Notes under the pieces: model-generated
Seen by the model: the letters and a program-made list of their open reading frames with translations, nothing else
Databases searched by the model: none
What the model was told of the DNA's origin: nothing
Translations under genes and position numbers: made by a program
Assembly (NCBI GenBank): GCA_002162095.1
Contig: CP021424.1
Location: 682,001 to 746,000, forward strand
Length of the DNA: 64,000 nt
Direction: 5' to 3'
Source of the DNA: Armatimonadetes bacterium Uphvl-Ar2
GTDB taxonomy: Bacteria; Armatimonadota; Fimbriimonadia; Fimbriimonadales; Fimbriimonadaceae
Shown: in pieces, positions 1 through 7,658 of the stretch
How the letters are laid out: every line of letters begins with the position of its first letter
How positions within the stretch are numbered: the first letter of the stretch is position 1

Positions 1-1028
1 AGTTCCGTCCGGCCGATAACGGGGCCATCGTGTCTCGCACCGTTAAGTTGGATTACGTGGACGCCGTGGCCGTGGCCCAAGTGCTACGCGAACAGTGGAA
101 GGAAGAAGAGCTCAGCGTTTCCGTTGGCCCCTCGCACTGGACTCCGGAACTCATGGAAGCTTCCTCGGGCTCGGTGACTGGCATCAACGGCGCCGCCAAC
201 TCCCGTCCCCCGGCCAACGGTGGCGGCGCGGGGAATGGCCCGACCGGCGATCCGGCCTCCAAGGTCGTCGTTCTGCGCGGCAGCCAAACCGTGATCAATC
301 AGGCGCTCGAACTCGTGAAGACGATGGACTACGCTCGCCCGCAGGTGGTCATCAAGGTTCAGATTCTCGACATTAGCAACGATGCCCTGCAGAACCTTGG
401 CCTCAAGTGGGATTTCGGCAGCACGGGCTTCACCGAAAACACCCCGCCGGGCATCGGCGTGATGCCGTTCCAACGCCAGGGCTTCAACTTCCAAGCGCAG
501 ATTGCCGCCTTGATTGATAATGGCGCCGGCCGCGTGCTGGCTGAACCCAATGTAAGTGTGCTGGACGGACGACGAGGATTTGTCCTGATCGGCGACCGCC
601 TGCGCTACCCCGTGGCCACCGGCCTGGACGCCAACGGCCGCCCGATCTTTACGACCGAAGAGCAACCGGTGGGGATTTACCTGCAGGTGGCCCCCACCGT
701 TGCGGCGGACAACACCGTCTCGATGTCGATCTATCCGCAGGTCAGCGCGGTCACGGACTTCCTGGATGTGCCGAATGTGGGCCGCTTCCCGCAGATCAGC
801 ACCCGCGAAACCCAGTCGTCCATTTCGGTCAAATCGGGCCAGACGATTGTCATCGGCGGCCTCATTCAAGAGCAGGACATAAAGAAGTGGCAAGAGGTGC
901 CGGTGCTCAGCCGCATCCCCTTCTTTGGTGAGCTCTTCAAGTGGCGCAGCACTTCCAAGACAAGTTCGCAGGTGGTCATTAGCATCACACCGACCGTGGT
1001 CCGCCCCGAAGACAACCAACCCGAATGA
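1..1028 (+). CDS. Secretin (GspD/PilQ family), 3' part, 5' end outside window
   Basis: Outer-membrane secretin that would form the gated channel of a type II secretion or type IV filament machine. The frame is open from base 3 without a start, so the gene begins upstream; the GTG at 30 is internal. Visible parts: a ring-building N-domain piece near the start (SRTVKLDYVDA) and again around VVVLRGSQTVINQALELV, a Gly/Asn-rich linker between, and the C-terminal secretin domain with AEPNVSVLDGRRG, PVGIYLQVAPTV and the conserved SGQTIVIGGLI followed by VPVLSRIPFFGELF. It is followed after 15 bp by the ATPase gene, giving secretin-ATPase-platform-pseudopilin order. The family is certain; whether it serves secretion or a pilus is not decided by the sequence. 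Confidence 0.93.
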   Translation, partial: FRPADNGAIVSRTVKLDYVDAVAVAQVLREQWKEEELSVSVGPSHWTPELMEASSGSVTGINGAANSRPPANGGGAGNGPTGDPASKVVVLRGSQTVINQALELVKTMDYARPQVVIKVQILDISNDALQNLGLKWDFGSTGFTENTPPGIGVMPFQRQGFNFQAQIAALIDNGAGRVLAEPNVSVLDGRRGFVLIGDRLRYPVATGLDANGRPIFTTEEQPVGIYLQVAPTVAADNTVSMSIYPQVSAVTDFLDVPNVGRFPQISTRETQSSISVKSGQTIVIGGLIQEQDIKKWQEVPVLSRIPFFGELFKWRSTSKTSSQVVISITPTVVRPEDNQPE

Positions 1029-1043
1029 CCCCCGATCGACCCC

Positions 1044-2747
1044 ATGATTGCTGAACGAACGATACGAGATATTGTTATCGAAGAAGGCTTTGTCACCGCT
1101 GAGCGGTTGAACGAAGTCCTGGCCTCGCGCACCGACTCGACAGAGAATGTGGGCGACCTGCTTCAGCGCATGGGTCTCATCACCGAGAAGCAACATCTCC
1201 AGTGCGTGGCCCTGCAGGCGGGGATCCCCTTTGTGGACCTCTCCAAGCTCGAAATTGAGCAGGATGTTGCCCGCAGCATCTCGCACCAGCTCGCTGTCAA
1301 GCACCTCGCCATCCCCATCGAAAAGACGGAGTACGCCGCCTCGGTGGCAATGTTCAACCCGCTGGACGTCGCCTCCATCGACGAAATCCGGGTCCAACTG
1401 GGCGTGGACGTGGACCCGATGTTCGCGACCGAATCCGACGTACGCGAGGCCATCTTCCGGGCATTTGGAAGCTTTGATAGCCTCTCCGTGCTCGCTGGTG
1501 AATTCGCGAAGGGCGTTGAGATCTCGACCAGCGACGCCGGGGCCGAAGACGACCAAACCACCATCAGTCTTAATGAGCGGGAGGATGGCGCGCCCATCAT
1601 CCGCCTGGCCAACGCCCTGCTCGCCCGCGCCATTCGCGGCCACGCGAGTGACGTGCACGTGGAGCCCGGCCCGAACGACACGCGCGTGCGGTTCCGCGTG
1701 GACGGCATCCTCAGCGAAGTAATGACCATCCCCAAGGCCGTGCAACGCCCGTTTGTGTCGCGCCTCAAGGTCATCGCCGGGCTCGACATTGGCGAGCGCC
1801 GCATCCCGCAGGACGGTCGCTTCTCCGTCAGCCTGAGCGAAGGCAGTTACGATTTGCGTGTTTCCACGTACCCCACCGTCCACGGCGAGAAGGTCGTGCT
1901 CCGCGTGCTGGATAAATCCTCCTTGGCTGTGAACCTCACCACCCTGGGCATCCCGCCGCTTTCGCTGGATCGCATCCTCAAGCGGGTGGAGGAAAGTCAG
2001 GGACTGATCCTCGTCACCGGTCCGACGGGTTCGGGGAAATCCACCACTCTCTATTCAATTCTCAACCATTTAAATGATAACAGTCGGAACATCGTCACGA
2101 TCGAAGATCCGGTGGAATACCAACTGGAAGGCATTGCCCAGGCCAACGTGAATGTGGGCGCCGGGATGACCTTTGCCAATGGCCTGCGCGCCATTCTTCG
2201 CCAAGACCCGGACGTGATTCTGGTGGGGGAAAGCCGTGACCCCGAAACCGCCAAAACCGCGATTGAAGCTTCGCTGACGGGCCACCTTGTTCTCACCTCC
2301 CTTCACGCCAACGACTCGATGGCGGCGGTTGTCCGTTTGGTGGAAATGGGTGTCGAACCCTTCCTTGTAAGCAGCAGCGTGACACTGAGTGTGGCCCAGC
2401 GACTGATGCGCCGCACCTGCTCGCACTGCGCCAAGCCTTATCTGCCGGATTCGATCGTTCTGGAGTCGCTCGACTTGCCACTCAACCGCGAGTATATGAA
2501 AGGCGAAGGGTGCGAAAAGTGCGGCGGCACAGGCTACCGGGGCCGATGTGGGGTCTACGAGGTCGCTGACATCTCGCAGCGCATCCGCCAGATGATCTTT
2601 GTCGGCGAGAGCACCGATGCCATCCGCCGCGAGGCTGTGCGCGGAGGGATGAGAACTCTCCGTCAAGACGCCTTGACCAAGGTACTGGAAGGGATATCGA
2701 CGGTGGAGGAATTGCTCCGCGTCACCCCGAATGAAAGTCAAGAATGA
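1044..2747 (+). CDS. gspE: GspE/PilB-type secretion or pilus assembly ATPase
   Basis: Cytoplasmic hexameric ATPase that powers assembly of the pseudopilus or pilus. 567 residues, normal for the family. An N-terminal MshEN-like region (about residues 1-150) is followed by the ATPase core with Walker A GPTGSGKST at 326-334, a Walker B region DPDVILVGESRD (usually GEIRD) and the His box SLHANDS. A tetracysteine zinc site is present: CSHC near 460 and CEKC near 490. The ATG at 1044 starts 15 bp after the secretin stop, and the stop overlaps the next start by 4 bp (ATGA), indicating translational coupling. It is a paralogue of the second ATPase at 59958-61745. Confidence 0.95.
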   Translation: MIAERTIRDIVIEEGFVTAERLNEVLASRTDSTENVGDLLQRMGLITEKQHLQCVALQAGIPFVDLSKLEIEQDVARSISHQLAVKHLAIPIEKTEYAASVAMFNPLDVASIDEIRVQLGVDVDPMFATESDVREAIFRAFGSFDSLSVLAGEFAKGVEISTSDAGAEDDQTTISLNEREDGAPIIRLANALLARAIRGHASDVHVEPGPNDTRVRFRVDGILSEVMTIPKAVQRPFVSRLKVIAGLDIGERRIPQDGRFSVSLSEGSYDLRVSTYPTVHGEKVVLRVLDKSSLAVNLTTLGIPPLSLDRILKRVEESQGLILVTGPTGSGKSTTLYSILNHLNDNSRNIVTIEDPVEYQLEGIAQANVNVGAGMTFANGLRAILRQDPDVILVGESRDPETAKTAIEASLTGHLVLTSLHANDSMAAVVRLVEMGVEPFLVSSSVTLSVAQRLMRRTCSHCAKPYLPDSIVLESLDLPLNREYMKGEGCEKCGGTGYRGRCGVYEVADISQRIRQMIFVGESTDAIRREAVRGGMRTLRQDALTKVLEGISTVEELLRVTPNESQE

Positions 2748-3985
2748 GCGCCTACCGATTCAAGTACGTTTCACCGGATGGTGAAACGCATACCGGCCAG
2801 GTCCGCGCGGACAACATTGACCAAGCTACCGTTGAGCTTGCCCAACTCGGCCGCGTCATCAGTATCGTCCCGCTGCTGGAACAAGCGAACGACTTTGACG
2901 ATGAGGATGACGCTCCGGCTTCCTCGAACCCCCTTGCCAGCTTAAGAAAGAAGAAGACCAAAACCGAGGACGTCATCACCGTCCTGCGCAACTTGGGCGT
3001 GATGGCCGAATCCGGTGTCCCGCTCAAAGAAGCCCTGGAGACCGTTTCTCTCGAAGCCGGCACTCCGGACCTCACCGAAGCTCTCCGCGATATCAAGGAT
3101 CGCGTGATCGGCGGTTCGGCCCTGGGCGAAGCGATGCGCGAACACCCCAAGATGTTCGGCACCCTGGCCTGCAACATGATTGCCGTGGGCGAAGAAGGCG
3201 GCAACCTGGATAAAGCCCTCGGCTCTGCCGCCGAGCAAATGGAACGCTCCGCCGCCATGCGCGGCAAGGTCATCAATGCGCTGATTTATCCGGCCATTCT
3301 CACCGTCGTCTCGTTCCTCAGCGTGATTTCGCTAGTGGTGCTCGTGCTGCCGCAGTTCGTCGAGACGTTCAAGCAGATGGACATCGAGCCGCCCCTGATG
3401 ACGCGCATGCTGATGGCCTTCGGCAACCTGTTCCGCCTATATCCCTTGGTGACTTTCGGTGTCTCTATTGCCGTATTCGTGGGGGCCAAGATCGCCTGGG
3501 CCCGAGAAGATGTCCGCCGGGCGGTTCTCGTGTTTGCTTTGCGCATTCCTGTGGTGGGCGAGCTCATTTTCAAGGTCGCACTATCCCGCTCCATCCACAC
3601 GCTGGCCGCCCTCACCGGTGCCAACATTCGCTTGGTCGAGTCTTTGGAACACGCCGCCAATGTCTCCGGCTTGCCCAGCCTCGAAAACGCCTTCCTCACC
3701 GCGCAGGACGACCTGCAAAACGGTCAAACCCTGGGCGAATCCTTGGCTCGCACTGCCATCCTGCCCTCCACTCTGGTCCAGCTCATTTCCATCGGCGAAC
3801 GCACCGGCCGTTTGGCCCCGCTGCTCGACCGCGCGGCCCTGCAAATGGAGAACGACGCCGATGCCCGTCTGAAAGCCGTCGTCAGCCTCTTTGAACCCAT
3901 TCTCATCGTGGTGATGGGCGGTGTCATCGGGATGATCACCCTGTCGATCATCACCCCGCTCTTCAGCATCATGCAAAAGATCTAG
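2744..3985 (+). CDS. gspF: GspF/PilC inner-membrane platform protein
   Basis: Polytopic inner-membrane protein on which the ATPase acts to extrude pilin subunits. 413 residues. It opens with a short MSAYRFKYVSPDG domain, an acidic/lysine linker (about 50-70), then two copies of the T2SSF domain, each ending in hydrophobic helices (around 180-210 with FLSVISLVVLVLPQF, 225-250, and 385-405 with PILIVVMGGVIGMITL). The family motif ESGVPLKEALETVS and GEEGGNLDKAL in the first half are echoed by GANIRLVESLEHAA and GERTGRLAPLLDRAA in the second. The start overlaps the gspE stop by 4 bp. Confidence 0.95.
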   Translation: MSAYRFKYVSPDGETHTGQVRADNIDQATVELAQLGRVISIVPLLEQANDFDDEDDAPASSNPLASLRKKKTKTEDVITVLRNLGVMAESGVPLKEALETVSLEAGTPDLTEALRDIKDRVIGGSALGEAMREHPKMFGTLACNMIAVGEEGGNLDKALGSAAEQMERSAAMRGKVINALIYPAILTVVSFLSVISLVVLVLPQFVETFKQMDIEPPLMTRMLMAFGNLFRLYPLVTFGVSIAVFVGAKIAWAREDVRRAVLVFALRIPVVGELIFKVALSRSIHTLAALTGANIRLVESLEHAANVSGLPSLENAFLTAQDDLQNGQTLGESLARTAILPSTLVQLISIGERTGRLAPLLDRAALQMENDADARLKAVVSLFEPILIVVMGGVIGMITLSIITPLFSIMQKI

Positions 3986-4011
3986 ACGTTTAGGGGCATG
4001 GTCTAAGAAAC

Positions 4012-4470
4012 ATGAAGCCACTTGCCAATACAATAAATGTGACTCGGTCGCATCGCGCTGGCTTCTCTCTGGTGGAGATGATGGTGGTGGTCAGCATCAT
4101 CGGCATCCTCACGGCCATTGCTGTGCCTAAGTTCAACGATATTCAGCGGAAGAGTCGTGAATCCGCGCTACGCACCGATTTGCAGGTGTATCGCAGCGCC
4201 ATCTACGTCTTCTACAGCGACACCGGACTCTATCCGGCCACACTCAGTGACCTCGCCGCGCGCACGGCTCCGAGTACCGGCCTGAATGCCAATGGGGCGA
4301 CCCGCAGCTTGGTCGATACTTCCTGGCGTGGACCTTATGTGGAATCTGTGCGGTTCGACCCGGTGTCGGATCAACCGTTCCAATACTTCACGGCCGCCGG
4401 TTCGGTGGGAACCGTCAAGCCGTCTGCCCCGGGCAACGACTCGAACGGCACCCCCTTCAGCGATTATTAA
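4012..4470 (+). CDS. Type II/IV pseudopilin (GspG-like prepilin)
   Basis: Prepilin subunit of the upstream machine. 152 residues with a 17-residue basic leader, a prepilin cleavage site AG|FSLVE with Glu at +5, then an uninterrupted hydrophobic helix (MMVVVSIIGILTAIAVP). The C-terminal half has the GspG-like pattern of short N-acetyl-like spacer helix and a DTSWRGPYV segment, typical of the major pseudopilin. It is the only prepilin next to cluster 1 in the window. Its TAA stop overlaps the TAA of the convergent S41 protease gene by four bases, so the two transcripts must be convergent and overlapping. Confidence 0.9.
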   Translation: MKPLANTINVTRSHRAGFSLVEMMVVVSIIGILTAIAVPKFNDIQRKSRESALRTDLQVYRSAIYVFYSDTGLYPATLSDLAARTAPSTGLNANGATRSLVDTSWRGPYVESVRFDPVSDQPFQYFTAAGSVGTVKPSAPGNDSNGTPFSDY

Positions 4471-5519
4471 GCCCCGGCTTCGTTGAGCTTGGCGCGCACG
4501 GCCTTGAGGGCTGCCGCCCGCACGGGGTCATCGGATGAGGTCACTCGGCCCGCTTCCTTCACGTCCGGTTCCAGCGGTTGCTTCTCCAGTCGTCGCCCCT
4601 TGGTGGTGATGTAGTCACTCACCGGGTACTGCAACGAGAAACCGAGCGGCAATCGCGCGTTCACACTGGCCAGCACCGCACCGGCCGAGGGTGAACCGAC
4701 CAGAATCGCATCGGCGTTCTCCTTTAGTGCGGCGGCCGTAATCTCGCTGGCACTCGCCGAGCCGCGATCAATCATCACTGCAATGGGGCCCTTGAAAGGG
4801 TCAATCCCGCGCGGCCGGGTGCGTGCCCGCGAGGTCGTCCAGGTCGCCACGCGGCCCAAGTCAACCTCTTCGTTCGGGTGCGCCCGTTGCCAATCCGAGA
4901 CAATGCGGCGGCTGAGGAACACGCCGTACTCTGTGTTCGGTGGCAAGATCAGCGAAAGCAGGTGGTTGAGGTTGCTACTGGCCCCCCCGCCATTGCGTCG
5001 CAGGTCGAGGATCAAGCCCTTCGCATCTTCCTCGTGCGCCCCCTTCATCAGCTTTTCGATGTTTTCGCGGCTATAGCCATCGGAGAACGTCGGTACGCGA
5101 AGAACCGCAATCTCTCCGACAATCGTGAGCGTCTCACGGCGGGGCGGTGCCTCTTGCACTAGCAAGAGAACGTCATTGACGGAGGGCAAGCTCGGCGCGG
5201 AGGCCACGCGTCCACTGCCCGGAGACAACCGAATGTGGCTGATACCGTAGGTTCTCAGAAGGCGATTGAGGGTAGCGGTGAATGCCGCCGGAGTTGAGGA
5301 TCGCTCCACCATGTCGGATTCACGACGCACCAGTTCGGGCCAGGTTCCGAAGTCAATGTTCGGCACAAAGGCGCGCTCCACCAGCGTCTTGCCAATCGCG
5401 TCAATGACTTCCTTCTTCTGCGTCTGATTCAGCGTCGGCGCATCGGACTGGGCTTGGGCCAGCACCAGGCTGGCGGCAACAAAAAAGGCCGCCGTGCTTC
5501 TTAACCACTTCGCGTTCAT
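4467..5519 (-). CDS. Secreted S41-family peptidase-like protein, catalytic Lys absent
   Basis: Member of the C-terminal processing/tricorn peptidase family, probably exported: the first 24 residues form a signal peptide ending AQAQS. 350 residues. The TSPc fold is visible as LILDLRRNGGG (around 170-180) and the nucleophile motif DRGSASASEI, with Ser256 as the likely nucleophile. The Lys expected 25 residues later in CtpA/Prc enzymes (GxxTxGK) is Ala281 here (SPSAGA). A Ser-His pair (YGISHIRL, 94-95) resembles the Ser-His of tricorn-type S41B enzymes, so it may use a His-based site or be inactive. No PDZ domain is obvious. It lies 62 bp downstream of icd on the same strand. Confidence 0.82.
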   Translation of the reverse strand: MNAKWLRSTAAFFVAASLVLAQAQSDAPTLNQTQKKEVIDAIGKTLVERAFVPNIDFGTWPELVRRESDMVERSSTPAAFTATLNRLLRTYGISHIRLSPGSGRVASAPSLPSVNDVLLLVQEAPPRRETLTIVGEIAVLRVPTFSDGYSRENIEKLMKGAHEEDAKGLILDLRRNGGGASSNLNHLLSLILPPNTEYGVFLSRRIVSDWQRAHPNEEVDLGRVATWTTSRARTRPRGIDPFKGPIAVMIDRGSASASEITAAALKENADAILVGSPSAGAVLASVNARLPLGFSLQYPVSDYITTKGRRLEKQPLEPDVKEAGRVTSSDDPVRAAALKAVRAKLNEAGA

Positions 5520-5581
5520 TTTCTTCCTGGTTATACGAATGAGGAGCCGTCATCGACTCCTCACGTTCAATTCCAGGGAGT

Positions 5582-7030
5582 TTACTCGCCTTGGGCTTGA
5601 CTGTACGAAACGACGCCGTCGAACTTACACAGCTGTTCCGTCTTCACAAAGTCCACGCCGGCTTGCGAGAACTTCCCAAGCAGTTCCACCACATCCGCAC
5701 TGCTGATCGTGCCCTCGGTGGCCATGAATCGGCAGCGCCAGTGATCCACCACCGCCGTTTCGGGGAAGCCGTCCGGCCACACCAGCACTCCTCGATTAGT
5801 CACCAGCCGTAACTTGGCTTTGTCGGTAGAGAGTGCCGCGATCTTGTCGCCAAAGGCCTGCTTGTCCGTGCTGCGGTCGTGCACAAATACGTCGATCCCG
5901 ACCACTTCCTTCTTCCCGGCCGGTCGCCGTTGCAGGCGCGGCACCGGCGAGCAAACGTTGCGGTTCTTGTCGTATTCCACCGCCGCTAGAGTGGTGGGGC
6001 GCTGCCCAACCCGGGCCGCCACCGCATCACCGAACTCCTGGGTGCTCACTCGCTTTTGGCTCACGCCCTCACGGTAGATGTCCGGCGTGTGGATGCCATC
6101 TTCCAGCGTCTTCAGCCAGGCGTTGTGCACGGTCTCGGCCACTTCCGGCTGACCAATATGCACCAGCATCTGCACCGCGCCCAGCAGCAGGCCGCTCGGG
6201 TTGGCAATGCCCTGCCCGGCGATCATCGGCGCGCTGCCGTGAATCGCTTCGAACATCGCGCACGACTCGCCAATGTTGGCTGAGCCCCCCAGCCCCACCG
6301 AGCCCGTGATCTGAGCCGCAATGTCGCTGATGATGTCGCCGTAGAGGTTGCTCGTCACGATAACGTCGAAGATTTCCGGCGTATCCGCCAAGCGGGCCGA
6401 ACCGATGTCCACGATCCAGTGATCCTTCTCGATGTCCGGATACTCGGCGCCCACTTCATCAAAAATCTTGTGGAAGAGGCCGTCCGTCAGCTTCATGATG
6501 TTGTCCTTGCTGAAGCACGACACCTTCTTGCGGTTGTTGGCCTTCGCGTATTCAAAGGCGTAGCGGACGATCTTCTCGGTGCCCGGCTGGGTCACCAGCT
6601 TCAGGCTTTGGTAAGCCTCGTCGGTCTGCCGGTGTTCAATCCCGGCGTAGAGGTCTTCCTCGTTCTCCCGGACGATGACCACGTCCATCTTGGGGTGCTT
6701 GGTCTGGATGATCGGGTAGTAACTCACGCACGGGCGCACGTTGGCGTAAAGGCCAAGCGTCTTGCGCACCGTGACGTTAAGACTCTTAAAGCCGCCCCCC
6801 TGCGGGGTGGTGATGGGCGACTTCAAGAAAACCTTGGTGCGGCGGAGCGATTCCCAGCTGGAATCCGCAATACCGCTCGTCACGCCTTGGTTGTAAACCT
6901 TTTCGCCGATCTCAATGGTCTCGATCTCGATGGCGGCGTTGGCGGCCTTGAGGATCTTGAGCACCTCGGGCATGATTTCCGGGCCAATGCCATCGCCGAA
7001 CGCCACTGTAATCGGAACCTTTTGCTCCAT
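5582..7030 (-). CDS. icd: Isocitrate dehydrogenase (NADP-type, Thermus-like long form)
   Basis: TCA-cycle enzyme converting isocitrate to 2-oxoglutarate and CO2. 482 residues. The isopropylmalate/isocitrate dehydrogenase fold is clear: GDGIGPEI near the N-terminus, the substrate loop with SLNVTVRKTLGLYANVRP, IVRENEEDLYAG, the metal-binding VTSNLYGDIISD, and AIHGSAPMIAGQGIANP in the cofactor region. A C-terminal extension of about 140 residues beyond the core (from roughly VCSPVPRLQ) matches the long Thermus-type enzyme rather than the 416-residue E. coli type. The cofactor is inferred, not read directly. Confidence 0.93.
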   Translation of the reverse strand: MEQKVPITVAFGDGIGPEIMPEVLKILKAANAAIEIETIEIGEKVYNQGVTSGIADSSWESLRRTKVFLKSPITTPQGGGFKSLNVTVRKTLGLYANVRPCVSYYPIIQTKHPKMDVVIVRENEEDLYAGIEHRQTDEAYQSLKLVTQPGTEKIVRYAFEYAKANNRKKVSCFSKDNIMKLTDGLFHKIFDEVGAEYPDIEKDHWIVDIGSARLADTPEIFDVIVTSNLYGDIISDIAAQITGSVGLGGSANIGESCAMFEAIHGSAPMIAGQGIANPSGLLLGAVQMLVHIGQPEVAETVHNAWLKTLEDGIHTPDIYREGVSQKRVSTQEFGDAVAARVGQRPTTLAAVEYDKNRNVCSPVPRLQRRPAGKKEVVGIDVFVHDRSTDKQAFGDKIAALSTDKAKLRLVTNRGVLVWPDGFPETAVVDHWRCRFMATEGTISSADVVELLGKFSQAGVDFVKTEQLCKFDGVVSYSQAQGE

Positions 7031-7071
7031 GGCGTTAGCCTAGCCGATGACGGCCCGGAATTGGCAGAGAT

Positions 7072-7641
7072 TTAGGCTTTCAGCCGTTCCGCCATTTGCA
7101 AAAAGGCGGTGATGGCCCCATCACTCAGGGCTTTGGTTCGTTCGTTGGCCAGTTGCCCGTCGGGGCCGTAGGCGCTCAATCCGCCTCCCACACTCACCTG
7201 CTGCGGCACCGTGATCGCCATCACCTCGTTCAGCACCTCGCGCACCACGCGCAGGGCGCGCAGGCCACCGAGTCCACCCGGCGAGGCACCCGCCAGCATC
7301 ACCACCTTGCCCGCCCACACATTGGCCTGGCCGGTTTCCTGGTCGGTGCGGCTGGCCCAGTCAATCGCGTTCTTGAGCAAAGGGGTAATCGAAGCGTTGA
7401 ATTCAGGGCTCGTGATGACTACGGCGTCGGCCGCGAGGATTGCCGAGCGTAGCTGCAGCACTTCATCCGGCAGACCGCTTTCGGCTTCCAAGTCACCGTC
7501 GTAAAGCGGCAGCGGCACTTCCGAAAACTCGAAAGTCTCCGTTTGGTGGCCCCGGGATTGGATTTCCCCCAGCAGGTACTTCAACAAGTGGCGATTCAAG
7601 GATTCTCGCCGCGCACTGCCGGCCAGCCCAAGGATATGCAT
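7072..7641 (-). CDS. NADPH-dependent FMN reductase family protein
   Basis: Small cytoplasmic flavoprotein of the NADPH-dependent FMN reductase/chromate reductase/azoreductase superfamily. 189 residues with the flavodoxin-like fold: the N-terminal phosphate loop GSARRESLNRHLL, then SPEFNASITPLLKNAIDW, which contacts the flavin, and a GASPGGLGGLRAL loop. It sits 17 bp downstream of the metal P-type ATPase and may be co-transcribed with the efflux genes, suggesting a role in metal or redox stress, although the substrate cannot be told. Confidence 0.88.
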   Translation of the reverse strand: MHILGLAGSARRESLNRHLLKYLLGEIQSRGHQTETFEFSEVPLPLYDGDLEAESGLPDEVLQLRSAILAADAVVITSPEFNASITPLLKNAIDWASRTDQETGQANVWAGKVVMLAGASPGGLGGLRALRVVREVLNEVMAITVPQQVSVGGGLSAYGPDGQLANERTKALSDGAITAFLQMAERLKA

Positions 7642-7658
7642 GGTCGTATTCTACGGTC

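Noticed and set aside
84-1883. Minus-strand open frame of 599 codons across the secretin and ATPase genes
   Set aside because: It is antisense to two genes with clear family motifs and has the His/Arg/Gly-rich, no-fold composition typical of shadow frames in GC-rich DNA.
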